Assembly (NCBI GenBank): GCA_021823425.1
Contig: JAKANX010000064.1
Span: 1 to 6,291 of the forward strand
Length of the DNA stretch: 6,291 nucleotides
Direction of reading: 5' to 3'
Source: Microcaldota archaeon
GTDB taxonomy: Archaea; Micrarchaeota; Micrarchaeia; Anstonellales; Bilamarchaeaceae
In this document: positions 1 to 6,291 of the stretch, piece by piece
Numbering within the stretch: position 1 is the first letter of the stretch
Layout of the letters: every line of letters starts with the position of its first letter
Position numbers and translations under genes: made by a program
Notes under the pieces: generated by a model
Told to the model about the DNA's origin: nothing
What the model saw: only the letters and a program-made list of their open reading frames with translations
Database searches by the model: none

Positions 1-1
1 A

Positions 2-664
2 GGCCCGCTCAAGATTAAGGACAAGTTCGCGGGCGAAGAGACTATAATTGACGGCACCAAGATGGGAAGGAGCGGGTGGATGGTCCCGAGCGACGTGGAC
101 AACGGGATGGAATTCGTGGACGTTGACGCGGACTACGTGCTGGTGGTGGAGAAGGACGCGCTCTGGCAGAGGCTCAACGAGGACAAGTTCTGGAAGAAGG
201 AGAACTGCATAATAATCACGCCCAAGGGGCAGGCATCCAGGGGGACGAGGAGGCTTATTCGGAAACTTGCGGACAAGGGACTGCCCGTATACGCGTTCAC
301 GGACTGCGACGCGTGGGGATGGTACATCTACTGGACCATCAAGACCGGAAGCATGAACCTCGCTTACCTTGGAAGGGATTTCGCGATTCCGGAAATGAGG
401 TTCCTCGGCGTGACGATGAAGGACATCAAGGACCATGACTTCCTCCAGAAGCTCACGATAAACGCCAAGGAAGTGGACCTCAAGAGGGCCGAGGAGATGC
501 TCGGGTACCAGTGGATAAACATCCACAAGCCTTGGGTGGAGGAGCTCAAGACCGTGCTCAAGACCAAGAAGAAGCTGGAGCAGGACGCGCTCCAGGGCCA
601 GAAGCTCACCTTCGTCGGCGATTACATCACCAGGAAGATTGAGAACAAGGACCTGATGCCGTAG
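2..664 (+). CDS. top6A: DNA topoisomerase VI subunit A, C-terminal part (5' end outside window)
   Basis: This is the DNA-cleaving subunit of the type IIB topoisomerase (Spo11/Top6A family), which with subunit B relaxes and decatenates DNA using ATP. The frame is open to the left window edge, so the ATG at 62 is internal; 220 residues are visible of a family usually about 360-390 long. The winged-helix domain with the catalytic tyrosine lies upstream, outside the window. The TOPRIM fold is clear. VVEKDALWQRL (from about 143) carries the metal-binding Glu, codon 149-151. IIITPKGQASRGTRR follows, then FTDCDAWGWYIY with the Asp-x-Asp pair at 302-304 and 308-310, and IKTGSMNLAYLGRDFAIPE and RFLGVTM, all typical of archaeal Top6A. 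The C-terminal tail is Lys-rich. Nine of its ten visible Arg codons are AGG, unlike the minus-strand genes. No frameshift is seen; it ends in TAG. Family assignment is confident from motifs. Confidence 0.93.
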   Translation, partial: GPLKIKDKFAGEETIIDGTKMGRSGWMVPSDVDNGMEFVDVDADYVLVVEKDALWQRLNEDKFWKKENCIIITPKGQASRGTRRLIRKLADKGLPVYAFTDCDAWGWYIYWTIKTGSMNLAYLGRDFAIPEMRFLGVTMKDIKDHDFLQKLTINAKEVDLKRAEEMLGYQWINIHKPWVEELKTVLKTKKKLEQDALQGQKLTFVGDYITRKIENKDLMP

Positions 665-669
665 CTCAG

Positions 670-686
670 TTTCTCTTTTTTGCTTT
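670..686 (+). terminator. T-rich archaeal-type terminator after top6A
   Basis: Six bases after the top6A stop codon the plus strand runs TTTCTCTTTTTTGCTTT, including six consecutive T (676-681), and a second pyrimidine-rich stretch follows at about 692-702. Archaeal RNA polymerase terminates on such T-tracts without a required hairpin. No comparable T-run exists on the minus strand of this spacer, so the tract serves only the rightward gene. Functional termination is inferred. Confidence 0.5.
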
Positions 687-736
687 CACGGCTTTCTGTT
701 CTTAGACTCAGCGCTGCTTCCGCACCGATTTCGAAC

Positions 737-3220
737 TTACGGGGTCGGGCACACTATGCCCTTGCAATACTTGTCGCAAGGGGCGCCCGGCGCCGGGCAG
801 CACAGGTATTGCGCGTTGTACGAGCCGCTAACAGGGTCGTAGGCGTCCGCGCAGCATTCCGGCTCCATTTGCTTGGTCGTGCACAAGTAGTCCACTATGT
901 CCGTGTTCGCCATCGCGGTCTCGGGGCAGTAGCGGTTGGCCGCGCACCCGAGCGGAGGCGCCTGCGTGAGCCCCGCGTACTTGTCTATCACGTCGTAGGC
1001 GTAGGAGAAGCTCCCGTTGTGCTCGCAGAACTTCACGTATTTCATGAAGTCCTTGTTGCCGCAGCAGTCCGGGTTCGCGGTCGTCTCCCCCATGCAGACC
1101 ACGGGGTTTGAAGCGCAGTCCGTGCGGTCCTTCTGGTTCGCGAAATCGTCAATCCAGTCCTGCTGCGACACGTCGGTGAGCTTGTAGCAGCCCGGCTTGC
1201 CCTGGTGGCCGAACATGAGGTCAAGGGCGAAGAAGGTCGCGAACCAGTCCTTCTTGTTCTGGTCCGTCGCCGCGTCCAGCTTCACGAGGTTGCCTCCCGT
1301 GTTTATGAAGGCGTAGGACTTTGGAAGGTTGATGACCATGAACTTGTACGCGTACGCGCACGGCCCGTCGTAGGGCCTGAACGGGTCGAAGTCGGGGTAG
1401 CCGTCCTGCGTGAGCTTCATCGCGCACATGCGGACCGGGTCAGGGACCGGAAGAAGGGGATTGTCCTTGTAGACCACCCACGGGTATTCAATCACCTGCG
1501 CGAGGCCGAACGCGCAGGGCTTGCACACTTCGCCGGTTCCGGTTGCGGTGCAGGGGCTCACGGGATTTGCGCTTGCGGGGTCTGTGTAAAGGTCCTGCTG
1601 GGCGAACGTGCACGGGCACTTGGGGTCCGGGTCCGGGATGTCCGTGAGGTTGAGCGGATTGCAGTTCATGTTTGATTTCGGCACGTAACTTACGGCGCAC
1701 TTGTTGAAGTTGCTCTCCTGCCATACCGCGGCGCGCAAAAGCGCGGGATCCATGTCAAAGTTGTCCGCTGCAATTTCAATGGAGGGCTTGTAGTCCGTGC
1801 ACTGCGAAGTGCTGGGAGTGGGAACGGCCTTGAACTCCGTTGGAATGGTGCCGTTGCCCGTGCATCCCGCGCACTGGAAGAACGGCTTGCTCGCCGTAAT
1901 CTGGTACGGAACGAGCGGCTTTATTTCCGTGTCCGAGACGTTGAGGTAGCGGAGTATGTTTGAGTTGAACGCGTAGTTGCAGTTGTTGGAGCCGTTGGAG
2001 AACACCGGGGGCATTATTCCGCTTATGTTCTCGCCTATTCCGCTGTAATACGCCTGGCAAAAGCCCATGTAATTGAAGAAGCGCGGGTTGAGCTGCACCG
2101 GATTGTACCCGGACGGCGAGCAGGTGGCTGAATTGGGGTCCATGAACGCGCAGTCCTCGCACTGGAACGGGCCGATTCCGTAGAAGCTGTAGAGCGAGGC
2201 GCCGATTATCCCGTTTCCGGCGAAGGTTCCGACGTCCGCGTAGAGCTCGGAATATCCGTTTCCAACTGTCTCGTTGTACCACCTGCACGAGCCGTCCGAG
2301 CTGTTGCCCGCGTCAAAGAGCGCGTAGCTTATGAGCGAGGGCTTGGTGTAGTTGAACAGGAGGAATTTGGAATAGTTCACCGCATACCATAGCAGCAGGT
2401 CGGGGTTGCACTCCGAAAAGTAGTGCGAGTTCACCCCGTAGGCTACGATGTCCACGCTCTGCATGAACGCCGAGTCCCTGAAGAGCTCCTGCGTCACGTT
2501 GTATTCGGACGAGCCGTTGAGCTTTATCCCGAGGGCTATGAGGCACTTGGGGCACTTGGCCTTCATGGTTATTATCTCGTTCTTCACCAGGGGGTAGTTG
2601 CTGGCGTTAGAGTTGTCCAGGTCGGCCTCGCTCACGATTATCGCGGGCCCGGCGCCGTTCAGGTTCGCAGCTATCTCCCCTGCGCGCGTGGCGTTTATGT
2701 TTGTGAAGTTGCTGTAAAGGATGTAAGTGGGAATCACGTTCTTGTCCAGGAAGCATTCGGCGCGTTCCTTCTTGGCCATCGGGTATGTGGAATAATTGGT
2801 CCCGATGAGCCATTTCACGCTCATCTTCATGGAGTTGTTGCAATACACGTTCGCGTCCGCGAACGGAAGGAAGGATTGGCCTGCGCCGAACATGAAGAGG
2901 CGCACGGAAACGCCGGTGTACTTGCCGGTTATCGTGTCGTTGTACTGGGTCTCGTTGCAGGGCAGGAAGGAGCAGTTGCCGCCTTTGAGCGAGCTGTCGT
3001 AGAATATGTTGTAGGGGAACTGCGGCGTCACGTTCTGGCAGAGCATCGCCATGCACGTCCCGTTGGAGAAGTTGCCTATGTCCTCGGAAACGTTTATCGT
3101 GAAGTTCGCGGGCCCGAGCTCGCCGACAAGGCCCCCGATGGACTGCTGGAACTCGCTCTGTGTGCAGCCGAATGCGAACATGAGCGCGAATGCGAGCGCG
3201 ACTGGGACGAATTTCTTCAT
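737..3220 (-). CDS. Secreted Cys-rich lipoprotein with a lytic-transglycosylase (SLT/lysozyme-like) domain
   Basis: 827 residues, complete, ATG to TAA. The N-terminus is a lipoprotein signal: two Lys, a hydrophobic stretch (residues 4-18) and lipobox AFGC with Cys19, so it is probably lipid-anchored outside the cell. Residues 20-460 carry 23 N-x-S/T sequons. About 135-350 alternate strand- and helix-like segments (VIPTYILYS, PAIIVSE, KCLIALGIKL, VDIVAYGVN, LISYALFD, IIGASLYSFYGIG), suggesting a glycosidase-like TIM barrel; this is weak inference. Residues 478-585 match the SLT/lysozyme-like pattern: MDPALLRAAVWQESNFNKCAVS with presumed catalytic Glu502, then AFGLAQVIEYP at 570-580. About 70 residues separate them, against roughly 20 in ordinary SLT domains. 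The C-terminus (700-824) has C-x(6-7)-P-[DE]-C-C modules; there are 44 Cys in all. It probably forms an operon with the gene 32 bp upstream. Lysozyme-like fold likely; substrate unknown, since most archaea lack peptidoglycan. Confidence 0.85.
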   Translation of the reverse strand: MKKFVPVALAFALMFAFGCTQSEFQQSIGGLVGELGPANFTINVSEDIGNFSNGTCMAMLCQNVTPQFPYNIFYDSSLKGGNCSFLPCNETQYNDTITGKYTGVSVRLFMFGAGQSFLPFADANVYCNNSMKMSVKWLIGTNYSTYPMAKKERAECFLDKNVIPTYILYSNFTNINATRAGEIAANLNGAGPAIIVSEADLDNSNASNYPLVKNEIITMKAKCPKCLIALGIKLNGSSEYNVTQELFRDSAFMQSVDIVAYGVNSHYFSECNPDLLLWYAVNYSKFLLFNYTKPSLISYALFDAGNSSDGSCRWYNETVGNGYSELYADVGTFAGNGIIGASLYSFYGIGPFQCEDCAFMDPNSATCSPSGYNPVQLNPRFFNYMGFCQAYYSGIGENISGIMPPVFSNGSNNCNYAFNSNILRYLNVSDTEIKPLVPYQITASKPFFQCAGCTGNGTIPTEFKAVPTPSTSQCTDYKPSIEIAADNFDMDPALLRAAVWQESNFNKCAVSYVPKSNMNCNPLNLTDIPDPDPKCPCTFAQQDLYTDPASANPVSPCTATGTGEVCKPCAFGLAQVIEYPWVVYKDNPLLPVPDPVRMCAMKLTQDGYPDFDPFRPYDGPCAYAYKFMVINLPKSYAFINTGGNLVKLDAATDQNKKDWFATFFALDLMFGHQGKPGCYKLTDVSQQDWIDDFANQKDRTDCASNPVVCMGETTANPDCCGNKDFMKYVKFCEHNGSFSYAYDVIDKYAGLTQAPPLGCAANRYCPETAMANTDIVDYLCTTKQMEPECCADAYDPVSGSYNAQYLCCPAPGAPCDKYCKGIVCPTP

Positions 3221-3236
3221 TTTTTATCAACCGCAT
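3221..3236 (-). promoter_or_regulatory. Possible weak ribosome binding site of the lipoprotein gene
   Basis: On the minus strand the 32-bp spacer between the two genes ends GCGGTTGATAAAAA before the ATG. GGTTGAT resembles the archaeal Shine-Dalgarno core GGTGAT with one extra T, about 5 bases from the start. The spacer is AT-rich compared with the flanking genes, but I see no convincing TATA box/BRE pair, so translation from a shared transcript is the simplest reading. Confidence 0.3.
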
Positions 3237-3252
3237 ATCTCAATTAACATTA

Positions 3253-6159
3253 TTAGCGTACGTACCTTCCGCAGTTGCGGCATGCTCCGGCCTTGCCCAT
3301 CAGGACCGTGTTGCAGTACGGGCAGGTCACGGTCTGGTGCCTGAGCTCGGCCTTCTGCCTCTTTGCCCACTCGGCGAGCGACTTCATCATGTTTATGCTC
3401 GGCGGCTGCCGGCCGGCTGCGAGCGCCTCCTGCTTCCTCTTGGCGTGGTCCTTCCAGCTCTCGTATCCGCGGTAGGCAGCCTGCGCAGCCGGGACCGCGG
3501 CTGCCGCGCCTCCTGTAGCCCCTGCCCAGAGCGCTCCTGCCGCCATTCCGGTGCCGGAAGTCGCGCCCTTTCCAAGCCAGTAGAGGAGGCTGGGCGAGGA
3601 GAGCGGGGCCCACATCGGGTTCTGCGCCGGGCCGTAGCCGGTGAATTCCTCCTGGAACTGCATCCTCTTGACTTCCGCGGCTATTCCGCGGCGGGCCATG
3701 GAGAAGGTCGCCTGCCTGCGCACGTACTCGTCGCCGCTGAAGAACTCCTTCCACTTTTCGCCCTCGTCGTGCTGGTAGAAATATTTGCCGGTCACGTCCC
3801 TTGTGAGGTAGCTGGCCATCCTCGCTGCGAGCCTGCCCCGTCCGGTGTAATCCACGTAGGAAACGCCCGGGTTGGCGGAATCGGTGAAGTGGTGGACGAA
3901 CGCGCCGCCCTTGTACTGGGTGAAGTCCTCGGGCTTTTGCTTGAGCGCGTTCACTATGTCCATGCCTGCGCGCTGGCTCTGCTGGGTCTGGGACTGCTTC
4001 ATTATTGAGCCCATTCCGGGAACGCTTGCGAGCGCGTTGTACCAGCTATACTCGCCTATGTTCTTGCTAAGTGTCTTGCCGGCCCACTTCTGCGAATCGT
4101 AGTTGCCGCCGTTCTGCGCCGGATCCAGCGAGGGGAAGAAATAGCTCAGCATGTTCAGCCCCGGAACGAGCTGGAGGGAGCGCGCGAATGTCATCGCAGG
4201 ATTGAATTTCTGCAGCGAAAACACCGTTTCCGCAGGATTGGTGAGCGCCCTCACCTTCTGGTAAGTGGAATAATGCACCTGCTGCCATGGAGCCATCAGG
4301 TCGAATTCCCCGCTCGGCGTGAGGTTCTTGTCCCACATTGTAGGGTAGCCATATGTGGCCGTCTGGAAGCCCCTCATTATCCTCACGAACGGGCTGCCGA
4401 ACATCCAGTTCGCGGCGGATGCGCGGTGGAAGGTCTGCGCCATGAACCAGCCTATGGGCGAGAGGAAGGTACGCTCGCCTGCAAACTCAAACGATTCCGG
4501 GTGCATGGCGCCTCCTCTGTGGTACATGGTCTGAAGGTACCATTGGCGGCCCCACTGCGTGGAGCTTCCCCTCGGGTCCCTTGTCACCGAGTCCATCCAG
4601 CCCACGAAGAAGCGCTGGAACGAGTTCGCGTAATTGTTGTAATCCTGGTAAAGCAGCTTCTTGTCCGCATCCGGCATTTCCAGGCCGTCGAGGAATCCGG
4701 GGGTCTTTATGCGGTGCCTTATGTCCTGGCCCCTCTGGCGGTAGAGCTCGCTTATAGCGACGTTGTTGGCCATCGCCTGCGCCTCGGTCCTGCCTGCGCC
4801 GTAAACCATCATCTCCGCCGAGGACGCCGTGTTGCGCACGCCCTCGTAGAAGCGCTCGGCTGCGGATGCGCCGAGCGTGCGCACGAGGAACTGGCCGAAC
4901 TTTCCGCGCTCGTTCGCCTTGAGCTCCTGCTCCGTTACGAGTCTGAAGAAGTCCGCCTCGTTCCAGACGTTCTGCCAGTCGTGGGTCACCCTTCCGAACT
5001 GGTAGAGGAACGCGAGCTTGTGCTCCGCGTCAAGATGCCTGCTCTTGTTGAACAAAAGGTCTTTCACGTGCGCAAGCTCCTCCTGTGTGAGGGCGCGCGC
5101 GGGCTGCATGTTCGGATCCGCGGCGTCCGCGAGGCGCATGAGCTGGAACTTGGTGCCTTCGTCTATGTTCAGCGATTTCAGCATCGCCTTTAGCTGGCCT
5201 GCCGCGCCTACTGCCGCCTCGAACCTGCGCATGAACTCCTTGGGGTCCCCGGAGCGGTGAAGGTCCATCGCCTCCACCTGCGCGAGAAGGCCCCTCATCT
5301 GCGAGCGCGTGGACGCTGGGATGTGCGCGCCGTCCAGCGCCTTACTCAGGTTCGCCAGGTCTTCGTGCGAGGGCGCCTTCCTAAGGTTGGAGAGCGCGTT
5401 TATCTCGGCTTGGAGCTCCGCGTATTCCGGTTTTGTGGAGAGGTCCTTGTTGAACTCGCCGAGCTTGTTGAAATTGACGGTGCGCTTGCCCTTCTCGTCG
5501 TCCAGCACGAACGTGCCGTTTATTATGCGGTCAAAGTCGCTAACCGGCATGCCCTTCACGTAGGGTATGTAGCTCAGGTCGTGCGTGAAAACGAACGGCA
5601 TCTTGAGCTTGGGGTCGCGGAAGTCCCCGTAGCTGAGCTGGCCGTTCCTCTTGTCAGCGAGGAACGTGAACAGCTCGGAGTTGGACGCAGGGCGCCTGCC
5701 GACCTTTGCCTCGTAGAACGCGGTGAGCCCCTTGTTCGCGTTTTCGTAGAAGTCCCACGTCTCGTTGAAGTATTTCTGCATGTCCACGCGCGAGAAGCGC
5801 TTGTACTGGTCCTCTTTCTTGTCCAAGCCGAAGTAGTCCCACTGCGTGCCGTTCATGATGTTCGCGAGGCGTGTGTCCATGAAGTTCTCCATAAGGGACC
5901 ATGCGCCCTCGGCACGGGGCATGTTCGCCCAGAACTTCTGGCCGCGGACTTCGTGGAGCACGGTTATTCTCTCGTTGGCTGACGCGATAGAAGACCATAC
6001 GAAGTTCATGTTGGCCCTCCAGTACTGCTGGTCCGGATAGGACTCGGTTTCCATGTAGTACCATTGCTGCCTCTTCCACGGAAGGTTCGTAGTTTCCTCC
6101 GCGTCTATCAGTTTCTCCAGACGCTGCAGTTTTTCCGAAACGAAATCGGACAGCTCGCC
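3253..6159 (-). CDS. Very large protein of unknown function with C-terminal zinc ribbon (5' end lost at junction)
   Basis: Not recognised. The frame ends in TAA at 3253-3255 and is open rightward to a TAG at 6184-6186. The only ATG near the 5' end is at 6052-6054 (933 residues from there). No ATG, GTG or TTG lies between 6055 and 6183, yet residues encoded there (SDFVSEKLQRLEKLIDAEE, then NLPWKRQQWYY) look like real protein, so I take the gene as truncated near 6159. Residues below count from that ATG. The first ~410 are mostly helical and charged. About 470-680 is rich in Trp, Tyr, Phe and Met (for example GWFMAQTFHRASAANWMFG), suggesting membrane-peripheral or packed helices. Residues 822-862 are Gly/Ala-rich and hydrophobic (MAAGALWAGATGGAAAAVPA), a possible membrane hairpin. 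The end is a zinc ribbon: CPYC 911-914 and CRNC 925-928. No signal peptide is visible because the true N-terminus is missing. It lies 32 bp upstream of the lipoprotein gene on the same strand. Confidence 0.75.
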   Translation of the reverse strand, partial: GELSDFVSEKLQRLEKLIDAEETTNLPWKRQQWYYMETESYPDQQYWRANMNFVWSSIASANERITVLHEVRGQKFWANMPRAEGAWSLMENFMDTRLANIMNGTQWDYFGLDKKEDQYKRFSRVDMQKYFNETWDFYENANKGLTAFYEAKVGRRPASNSELFTFLADKRNGQLSYGDFRDPKLKMPFVFTHDLSYIPYVKGMPVSDFDRIINGTFVLDDEKGKRTVNFNKLGEFNKDLSTKPEYAELQAEINALSNLRKAPSHEDLANLSKALDGAHIPASTRSQMRGLLAQVEAMDLHRSGDPKEFMRRFEAAVGAAGQLKAMLKSLNIDEGTKFQLMRLADAADPNMQPARALTQEELAHVKDLLFNKSRHLDAEHKLAFLYQFGRVTHDWQNVWNEADFFRLVTEQELKANERGKFGQFLVRTLGASAAERFYEGVRNTASSAEMMVYGAGRTEAQAMANNVAISELYRQRGQDIRHRIKTPGFLDGLEMPDADKKLLYQDYNNYANSFQRFFVGWMDSVTRDPRGSSTQWGRQWYLQTMYHRGGAMHPESFEFAGERTFLSPIGWFMAQTFHRASAANWMFGSPFVRIMRGFQTATYGYPTMWDKNLTPSGEFDLMAPWQQVHYSTYQKVRALTNPAETVFSLQKFNPAMTFARSLQLVPGLNMLSYFFPSLDPAQNGGNYDSQKWAGKTLSKNIGEYSWYNALASVPGMGSIMKQSQTQQSQRAGMDIVNALKQKPEDFTQYKGGAFVHHFTDSANPGVSYVDYTGRGRLAARMASYLTRDVTGKYFYQHDEGEKWKEFFSGDEYVRRQATFSMARRGIAAEVKRMQFQEEFTGYGPAQNPMWAPLSSPSLLYWLGKGATSGTGMAAGALWAGATGGAAAAVPAAQAAYRGYESWKDHAKRKQEALAAGRQPPSINMMKSLAEWAKRQKAELRHQTVTCPYCNTVLMGKAGACRNCGRYVR

Positions 6160-6163
6160 CGAA
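6155..6163. other. Junction between truncated large gene and truncated transposase
   Basis: To the left, the minus-strand frame carries plausible protein of the large gene; to the right, the plus strand is IstA. The crossover falls within roughly these bases, judged from where each translation stops making sense. Both coding sequences are cut internally, which fits either a deletion or rearrangement involving an IS21 copy, or a chimeric assembly join. The exact base cannot be fixed by eye. Confidence 0.55.
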
Positions 6164-6291
6164 AGCTGGAAGCAGGTGCAGGTCTACCACGACTGCTACG
6201 TGCAGTTCGAGCAGGCCTACTATTCCGTACCCTTCCGCTTGGTCGGCCAGACGGTGTGGGTGCGCGGCGGGCTGCGCACGGTCGAGATTTC
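6158..6291 (+). mobile_element. istA: Fragment of an IS21-family IstA transposase, C-terminal part (runs off window)
   Basis: In the frame of base 6158 the plus strand reads ESWKQVQVYHDCYVQFEQ, then AYYSVPFRLVGQTVWVRGG and LRTVEI. This is the characteristic region after the catalytic core of IS21-type IstA transposases (Mu-transposase C-terminal beta-barrel type; family pattern: W-x-V-x-V-H-x-D-C-x-V-x-x-D/E-x-x-YYSVP-x-R-L-V-G-x-x-V-x-V-R-x-x-x-x-T-V-E-I). About 44 residues are visible and the frame is still open at the window end. The helix-turn-helix and DDE catalytic core that should precede it are absent; left of about 6155 the sequence belongs to the minus-strand large gene. It is therefore not the clean terminal end of an insertion sequence. 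I see no terminal inverted repeat or target duplication at the junction. All three Arg codons are CGC. The partner ATPase gene istB would lie to the right. Confidence 0.75.

Noticed and set aside
661..740. tRNA-like fragments: GTAGCTCAG after the top6A stop and TTCGAAC near 731
   Set aside because: The flanking bases do not pair into T-arm or acceptor stems and no anticodon arm is found; the resemblance is chance.
2423..3247. Long plus-strand open frame (274 codons) opposite the lipoprotein gene, and similar ones at 3190-4008, 4273-5193 and 5257-5982
   Set aside because: They lie antisense to genes with clear protein character. Their translations are low-complexity, rich in Val, Arg, His, Leu and Glu, as expected from the complement of GC-rich codons, and show no motif.
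6052..6054. ATG as the true start of the large gene
   Set aside because: No ribosome binding site at a proper distance, and the frame upstream continues as plausible helical protein for about 35 more codons to the junction, so the ATG is more likely an internal Met.
3253..6159. Naming the large protein a VirB6/TrbL-like conjugation channel because it neighbours a transglycosylase-like gene
   Set aside because: No clear series of membrane helices and no family motif is visible; context alone is insufficient.
5654..6190. Minus-strand open frame of 178 codons overlapping the 5' part of the large gene
   Set aside because: It is a shifted-frame shadow of the large gene, Arg/Gly/Pro-rich, with no recognisable domain, and it crosses the junction at about 6160.
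1..6291. CRISPR array, rRNA, riboswitch or long direct repeats
   Set aside because: No regularly spaced repeats or conserved RNA signatures were seen; nearly all the window is protein-coding.

Overview
The window reads as a piece of an uncultured archaeal genome, probably one of the small-genome (DPANN-like) lineages. The archaeal call rests mainly on the left-edge gene, which is the C-terminal part of the DNA topoisomerase VI A subunit. It is supported by a secreted lipoprotein full of N-glycosylation sequons and by a T-rich terminator without a hairpin. The DPANN placement is inference only. GC content is high and coding density is near total, with no gap over about 75 bp. Both window edges cut through genes.

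Layout. Bases 2-664 (+) hold the C-terminal 220 residues of topoisomerase VI subunit A (TOPRIM region), followed by a T-rich tract at 670-686. The gene converges on a two-gene minus-strand unit across a 72-bp spacer. Transcribed right to left, that unit is first a very large unrecognised protein (3253 to about 6159, at least 933 residues), rich in aromatic residues, with a Gly/Ala-rich segment and a C-terminal CPxC...CxxC zinc ribbon. After 32 bp comes an 827-residue secreted lipoprotein (737-3220). Its N-terminal half is sequon-rich and possibly TIM-barrel-like, and its C-terminal half contains a lysozyme/lytic-transglycosylase (SLT)-like domain embedded in Cys-rich sequence.

Right edge. At about 6155-6163 the minus-strand frame stops looking like the large gene, and the plus strand becomes the C-terminal part of an IS21-family IstA transposase, running off the window. 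Both partners are cut internally: the large gene has no usable start codon and the transposase has no N-terminal part. This is either an old rearrangement or an assembly chimera, so the 5' end of the large gene should not be trusted.

The most interesting content is the minus-strand pair, a peptidoglycan-hydrolase-like fold on a heavily disulfide-bonded, probably glycosylated archaeal lipoprotein, apparently co-transcribed with a giant zinc-ribbon protein of unknown function. A role in acting on another cell's envelope, or on the cell's own surface polymer, is a hypothesis. The substrate cannot be read from the sequence.
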